Positions 6,885 through 9,966 of a stretch of 9,966 bases of DNA are shown here, piece by piece. How positions within the stretch are numbered: position 1 is the first letter of the stretch; the number at the start of each line of letters is the position of its first letter. This DNA is from JAENVU01 sp964544295 (GTDB lineage: Bacteria > Actinomycetota > Acidimicrobiia > IMCC26256 > JAENVU01), in assembly GCA_964544295.1 (NCBI GenBank), contig CAZJBJ010000135.1, forward strand, positions 1 through 9,966, read 5' to 3'. The position numbers and the translations under genes were made by a program. The notes below the pieces were generated by a model, which ran no database searches, had not been told where the DNA came from, and worked only from the letters and a program-made list of their open reading frames with translations.

Positions 6885-8356
6885 GTCCGTCGCGGATCGT
6901 CGTCGTCGGGCTGGGACCGGCGGGCCTCGATCTGCTGCTCCCGGCGGCGCGGGCCGAGATCGAGCGCGTCCCCCATCGGTTCGCGCGCACCGGCCGGCAT
7001 CCGGCGGTGGTCGAACTGGCGAGCGCGGGGATCGACTTCGCCACGTTCGACGCCACCTACGAGGGCGCCGACGACTTCGCGTCCTTGTACCCGGCGATCG
7101 TGGCCGACCTGGTCGGGGCCGCGCGTGAGCACGGTGAGATCGTCTACGCGGTGCCGGGCAATCCGGGCGTGGCCGAAGACTCGGTCTCGCTGCTGCGCGC
7201 CGAGGCCGGAGCCGACCTCGACGTCGTGGTCGTCCCCGGGCTCTCGTTCGTCGATCTCGCCTGGGCCCGCCTCGGCCGCGACCCGATGGCGGGGGTCCAC
7301 GTGGTCGACGCCGCCGAGTTCGTTCCCTCCGCGGCCGGTCGATCCGGGCCGATGCTCGTCGGTCACTGCATCAGTCGGCTGGTGCTGTCGGACCTCAAGC
7401 TCGCCCTGCTCGACTCCCTCGCGCCCGAGACGCCGGTCGTGGTGCTGCAACGACTGGGTGCGCCCGACGAACTCGTCACCGAGGTCCCGCTGGCGGACCT
7501 CGATCGCGTGGTCACCCCCGATCACCTCACGTCGGTATTCGTGGACGCAGGCCCGGCGTCGGTCGCGGGCGATCTCGCCCGTCTCGTCGAGCTGGCCCGC
7601 CGCCTGCGCGGTCCCGGCGGCTGTCCCTGGGACGCCGAGCAGACCCACCACTCCCTGACCCGGTACCTGCTCGAAGAGGCGTACGAGACCGTCGAGGTGC
7701 TCGAGCTCCTCCCCGACGACGCCCCGGCCGGCGAGGTGGACCTGGATGCCTACGCCCGGGTCGAGGACGAACTCGGCGACCTGCTGTTCCAGGTCGTGTT
7801 CCATGCGATCCTCGCCGCCGAAGCGGGCGCGTTCGATCTCGCCGACGTCGCGCGCGGGATCCACGCCAAGTTGGTGCGCCGGCATCCGCACGTGTTCGGT
7901 GAGGTCGAGGCCGCCACTGCCGACGCCGTGCTCGCCAACTGGGAACAGATCAAGAAGCTCGAGCGGTCGAGTTCGTCGCTCGTCGACAACATCAGTCCGG
8001 GCCTGCCGTCGTTGCTCTACGCCCACAAGCTCTACCGCAAGGCGGCCAGTGTCGGGCTCGATCCCGATGTCGTCGCCGACGGGTTCGATCGGATGGCTGC
8101 CGCCCTCTCGGCCCTGACGACGGCGGCCGGCGCGGGGGAGACCGAACATGCGCTGGGCGATCTGCTCGCGGGTGCCGTCGTGGTCGCGCGGTCTCGCGGG
8201 GTCGACGCCGAGAGCGCGCTGCGGGGTTGGACGGTACGGTTCCGGGACCAGTTCGTGCGCATGGAGCAGCGTGCGGCCGCCGAGGGCGTGGACCTCACGG
8301 CCGAATCCGGTGCGCGCGCACGTCGACTCTGGGACGACCGCGACGAAGAGCAGTGA
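6881..8356 (+). CDS. mazG: MazG-family nucleoside triphosphate pyrophosphohydrolase with N-terminal tetrapyrrole-methylase-like domain (YabN type)
   Basis: MazG enzymes hydrolyse (d)NTPs to NMP and pyrophosphate, as house-cleaning against aberrant nucleotides. The 491-residue product matches the B. subtilis YabN layout. Residues 1 to about 225 look like a SAM-binding tetrapyrrole methylase fold (VVVGLGPAGLDLL at the start, YAVPGNPGVAED mid-domain); the role of this half is not known from sequence. The first MazG repeat starts at GPGGCPWD (244-251) and carries an intact EExxE (E265, E266, E269) and ExxD (E297, D300). The second repeat, from about 375, has YAHKLYRKAASVG but lacks most acidic ligands: M405/A406 replace the glutamate pair and A424 the ExxD glutamate, with D427 kept. 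GTG 6881 overlaps the preceding stop as GTGA, favouring reinitiation. The open frame continues upstream inside the lipoprotein gene, but that sequence is not MazG-like. Confidence 0.95.
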   Translation: MSPSRIVVVGLGPAGLDLLLPAARAEIERVPHRFARTGRHPAVVELASAGIDFATFDATYEGADDFASLYPAIVADLVGAAREHGEIVYAVPGNPGVAEDSVSLLRAEAGADLDVVVVPGLSFVDLAWARLGRDPMAGVHVVDAAEFVPSAAGRSGPMLVGHCISRLVLSDLKLALLDSLAPETPVVVLQRLGAPDELVTEVPLADLDRVVTPDHLTSVFVDAGPASVAGDLARLVELARRLRGPGGCPWDAEQTHHSLTRYLLEEAYETVEVLELLPDDAPAGEVDLDAYARVEDELGDLLFQVVFHAILAAEAGAFDLADVARGIHAKLVRRHPHVFGEVEAATADAVLANWEQIKKLERSSSSLVDNISPGLPSLLYAHKLYRKAASVGLDPDVVADGFDRMAAALSALTTAAGAGETEHALGDLLAGAVVVARSRGVDAESALRGWTVRFRDQFVRMEQRAAAEGVDLTAESGARARRLWDDRDEEQ

Positions 8357-8369
8357 TGGTGGGAACACG

Positions 8370-8861
8370 ATGAGTGACTACCGGGCAACCGCCGAGGCGT
8401 TCATGGCGATGGCGCACCAGATCGTGTGGTGCACGGTCGCGACCGTCGATCCCGACGACCGACCCCGCACCCGCGTCCTGCACCCCTACTGGGAGTGGGA
8501 AGGGGATCGCCTGGTCGGGTGGATCGCGACCGGACCGACCCCGCTGAAGCAGGCGGCGTTGGCCCGCTCGCCGCACGTGTCGGCCACGTACTGGACGCCG
8601 TCGCACGACACCTGCACGGTGGACGCCGCGGCCACCTGGCACTTCGACGACGCCACCTGCGAGCAGGTCTGGAACACGCTCGTGAGCCTGCCGGCCCCGG
8701 TGGGCTACGACCCGGCGATCATCCCGCCCTGGGCCGACGGGCCGACCTCGCCGGCATTCGCCGCGCTGCGCCTCGACCCGTACCGGCTGCGCGTCATGCC
8801 CGGCACGGTGATGCTCGAAGGGCGTGGCGAGCTGCTCCATTGGTCCGAATCGCTCGGATAG
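8370..8861 (+). CDS. Pyridoxamine 5'-phosphate oxidase-like FMN-binding split-barrel protein
   Basis: A 163-residue protein of the PNPOx-like split-barrel superfamily. The family pattern is visible in WCTVATVDPDDRPRTRVLHP near the N-terminus (a first beta hairpin reading 'the same chemistry, with D-G/D-R-P-R turn'), followed by GWIATGPTPLKQAALARSP, where the TGPT.K segment is typical of the phosphate-contacting strand and helix, and SATYWTPSHDTCTVD. The C-terminal part (GYDPAIIPPWADG, LRLDPYRLRVMPG) resembles a subgroup commonly annotated only as 'pyridoxamine 5'-phosphate oxidase family'. The true cofactor (FMN, F420 or haem) and substrate cannot be read from sequence, and it is unlikely to be the biosynthetic PdxH, which is longer. 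ATG 8370 follows a GGTGGGAA stretch suitable as a ribosome binding site and lies 13 bases after mazG, so it probably belongs to the same transcript. Confidence 0.82.
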   Translation: MSDYRATAEAFMAMAHQIVWCTVATVDPDDRPRTRVLHPYWEWEGDRLVGWIATGPTPLKQAALARSPHVSATYWTPSHDTCTVDAAATWHFDDATCEQVWNTLVSLPAPVGYDPAIIPPWADGPTSPAFAALRLDPYRLRVMPGTVMLEGRGELLHWSESLG

Positions 8862-8898
8862 CGGACGGAGAAGCCCCGATCGGGCAGTCCTCCCGGGC

Positions 8899-8904
8899 TA
8901 CTCT
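8899..8904 (+). promoter_or_regulatory. Possible -10 box for eno
   Basis: TACTCT, in the context GGCTACTCTC, fits TAnnnT and would start transcription near 8911, giving a leader of about 63 bases before the eno GTG. No convincing -35 is seen. The palindrome CCCGATCGGG lies just upstream at 8875-8884; it could be an operator half or chance in GC-rich DNA. The preceding gene ends at 8861, and no T-run terminator separates it, so read-through is also possible. Confidence 0.3.
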
Positions 8905-8934
8905 CGGCCACACCGACCACACGCGCAACATGAT

Positions 8935-8952
8935 CGGTCGCGCCGTCGACCG
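8935..8952 (+). promoter_or_regulatory. Small hairpin in the eno 5' leader
   Basis: CGGTCG and CGACCG form a perfect six-base stem around the six-base loop CGCCGT, ending 11 bases before the eno ribosome binding site. An alternative stem pairs CGGT (8951-8954) with ACCG (8961-8964), which would touch the ribosome binding site. There is no T-run, so it is not an intrinsic terminator. Short stems like this are frequent in GC-rich DNA. Confidence 0.25.
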
Positions 8953-8963
8953 GTACCCGAACC

Positions 8964-8970
8964 GAGGGGG
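8964..8970 (+). promoter_or_regulatory. Ribosome binding site of eno
   Basis: GAGGGGG lies three bases before the GTG at 8974 (six bases counting from GAGG). It is the clearest Shine-Dalgarno sequence in the window and fixes the eno start at that GTG, in agreement with the family N-terminus that follows. Confidence 0.65.
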
Positions 8971-8973
8971 ACT

Positions 8974-9966
8974 GTGAGCAGCATCGTCGACGTCAACGCC
9001 CGGGAGATCCTCGATTCCCGCGGCAACCCGACCGTCGAGGTCGAGGTCGAACTGCTCTCGGGAGCACGGGGTCGCGCGGCAGTGCCCAGCGGTGCCAGCA
9101 CCGGCGCCCACGAAGCCGTCGAGCTCCGGGACGGGGACGACCGCTACGCCGGTAAGGGAGTCCGCACGGCGGTCGCCCACGTCGAGGACGAGATCGCCGA
9201 GGCGATCCTGGGCATGGAAGCGCTCGACCAGCGCGACATCGACCGCGTGCTCATCGAGTGTGACGGCACGGACGCCAAGAGCAACCTCGGGGCCAATGCG
9301 CTGCTGGGAACGTCGCTCGCGGTGGCCAAGGCCGGCGCCGACGAATGTGATCTGCCGCTCTATCGCTACGTGGGCGGGGCCAACGCGCACGTCCTGCCCC
9401 TGCCGTGCATGAACGTGCTCAACGGTGGCGCGCACGCCGACAGCAACGTGGACCTCCAGGAGTTCATGCTCGCGCCCGTCGGCGCGGCCAGCTTCACCGA
9501 GGCCCTGCGCATGGGGACCGAGACCTACCACGTGCTGAAGCGGCTCCTCCACGATCGCGGCCTGTCGACCGCGCTCGGTGACGAAGGAGGCTTCGCGCCG
9601 AGCCTCCCGTCGAACGAGGATGCCGTGAAGCTCCTCCTCGAGGCGATCACCGTGGCGGGGTACGCCCCCGGTGACGAGATCGCGATCGCGCTGGACGCGG
9701 CGAGCACCGAAGTGTTCGCAGACGGCGTGTACACCCTCGCCGGTGAGGGTCGGACGTTCAGCTCGGCCGAGTTCGCGGCGTACCTCGCGGACCTGTGCGA
9801 CCGGTATCCCATCGTGTCGATCGAAGACGGCATGGCCGAAGACGACTGGGACGGCTGGGCCGCGCTCACCCGGGCGGTGGGCGACCGCGTGCAGCTCGTC
9901 GGCGACGATCTCTTCGTCACGAACCCGGCGCGGTTCCAACGCGGGATCGATCTCGGGGTGGCCAAC
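8974..9966 (+). CDS. eno: Enolase (phosphopyruvate hydratase), 3' end outside window
   Basis: Enolase converts 2-phosphoglycerate to phosphoenolpyruvate in glycolysis. 331 codons are visible of the usual 420-430, and the frame is open to the right edge. The N-terminus SSIVDVNAREILDSRGNPTV is canonical for the family. The active-site lid SGASTGAHEA follows near residue 40, then GDEGGFAP with proton-donor E204. The magnesium ligands D241 (ALDAAS), E284 (SIEDGMAEDDW) and D311 (LVGDDLFVTN) align with E. coli D246, E290 and D317, and E204 with E209. The catalytic lysine (E. coli K342) would fall just past the window edge. All visible key residues are present, so a functional housekeeping gene is expected. 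It is separated from the upstream gene by 112 bases holding its own leader, suggesting independent expression. Confidence 0.97.
   Translation, partial: MSSIVDVNAREILDSRGNPTVEVEVELLSGARGRAAVPSGASTGAHEAVELRDGDDRYAGKGVRTAVAHVEDEIAEAILGMEALDQRDIDRVLIECDGTDAKSNLGANALLGTSLAVAKAGADECDLPLYRYVGGANAHVLPLPCMNVLNGGAHADSNVDLQEFMLAPVGAASFTEALRMGTETYHVLKRLLHDRGLSTALGDEGGFAPSLPSNEDAVKLLLEAITVAGYAPGDEIAIALDAASTEVFADGVYTLAGEGRTFSSAEFAAYLADLCDRYPIVSIEDGMAEDDWDGWAALTRAVGDRVQLVGDDLFVTNPARFQRGIDLGVAN

Larger units (their letters stand above)
8930..8977 (+). other. Candidate 15-residue upstream ORF overlapping the eno start
   Basis: An ATG at 8930 opens a short frame encoding MIGRAVDRYPNRGGL and ends with TGA at 8975-8977. 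The stop overlaps the eno GTG as GTGA, the same arrangement used between the lipoprotein gene and mazG in this window. No ribosome binding site is visible before the ATG, which weakens the case. If translated, ribosomes terminating here would sit on the eno ribosome binding site and start codon. It may be a chance ORF. Confidence 0.2.

Noticed and set aside
8148..8369. Upstream extension of the flavoprotein frame into mazG
   Set aside because: The sequence overlaps the conserved mazG end and is not family-like; ATG 8370 has a usable ribosome binding site and the expected N-terminus.
8794..9939. A 381-codon minus-strand open frame opposite eno
   Set aside because: It is the antisense shadow of enolase, whose plus-strand motifs are unambiguous.

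Overview
This is a GC-rich, gene-dense bacterial chromosome segment that reads as an actinobacterium. The order mfd - (lipoprotein) - mazG - (small gene) - eno matches the mfd-mazG-lpqU-eno neighbourhood known from Mycobacterium tuberculosis. GTG starts are frequent, and some promoters appear leaderless or nearly so. Protein flavour (SurA-like lipoprotein beside a YabN-type MazG) suggests a deep lineage such as Acidimicrobiia. That placement is inference only.

Left part (1-2354): a divergent ADP-heptose cassette. A partial minus-strand HAD phosphatase (gmhB) runs off the left edge. It faces plus-strand gmhA and hldE, whose ends overlap. Together they cover sedoheptulose-7-phosphate isomerisation, C1 phosphorylation, C7 dephosphorylation and ADP transfer. 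Only the epimerase HldD is not seen here. No heptosyltransferase or LPS gene is visible, so the use of the heptose is open.

Middle part (2397-8861): mfd (transcription-repair coupling factor), then a lipoprotein with a parvulin-type peptidyl-prolyl isomerase domain, then a MazG-family nucleotide pyrophosphohydrolase fused to an N-terminal tetrapyrrole-methylase-like domain, then a small pyridoxamine-phosphate-oxidase-like flavoprotein. The lipoprotein and mazG genes overlap by a GTGA tetranucleotide and the flavoprotein follows after 13 bases, so these three look co-transcribed and partly translationally coupled.

Right part (8862-9966): a 112-base intergenic leader with a possible -10 box, a 15-residue upstream ORF, a small hairpin and a strong ribosome binding site, followed by enolase, which is truncated by the window edge before its catalytic lysine.

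There are no RNA genes, insertion sequences, CRISPR arrays or long repeats that I can support, and no gene-free stretch over 300 bases. Nothing here looks like a wholly new system. The most interesting points are the ADP-heptose cassette in a probable actinobacterium, the loss of acidic metal-ligand positions in the second MazG repeat, and the uORF/hairpin leader of eno.
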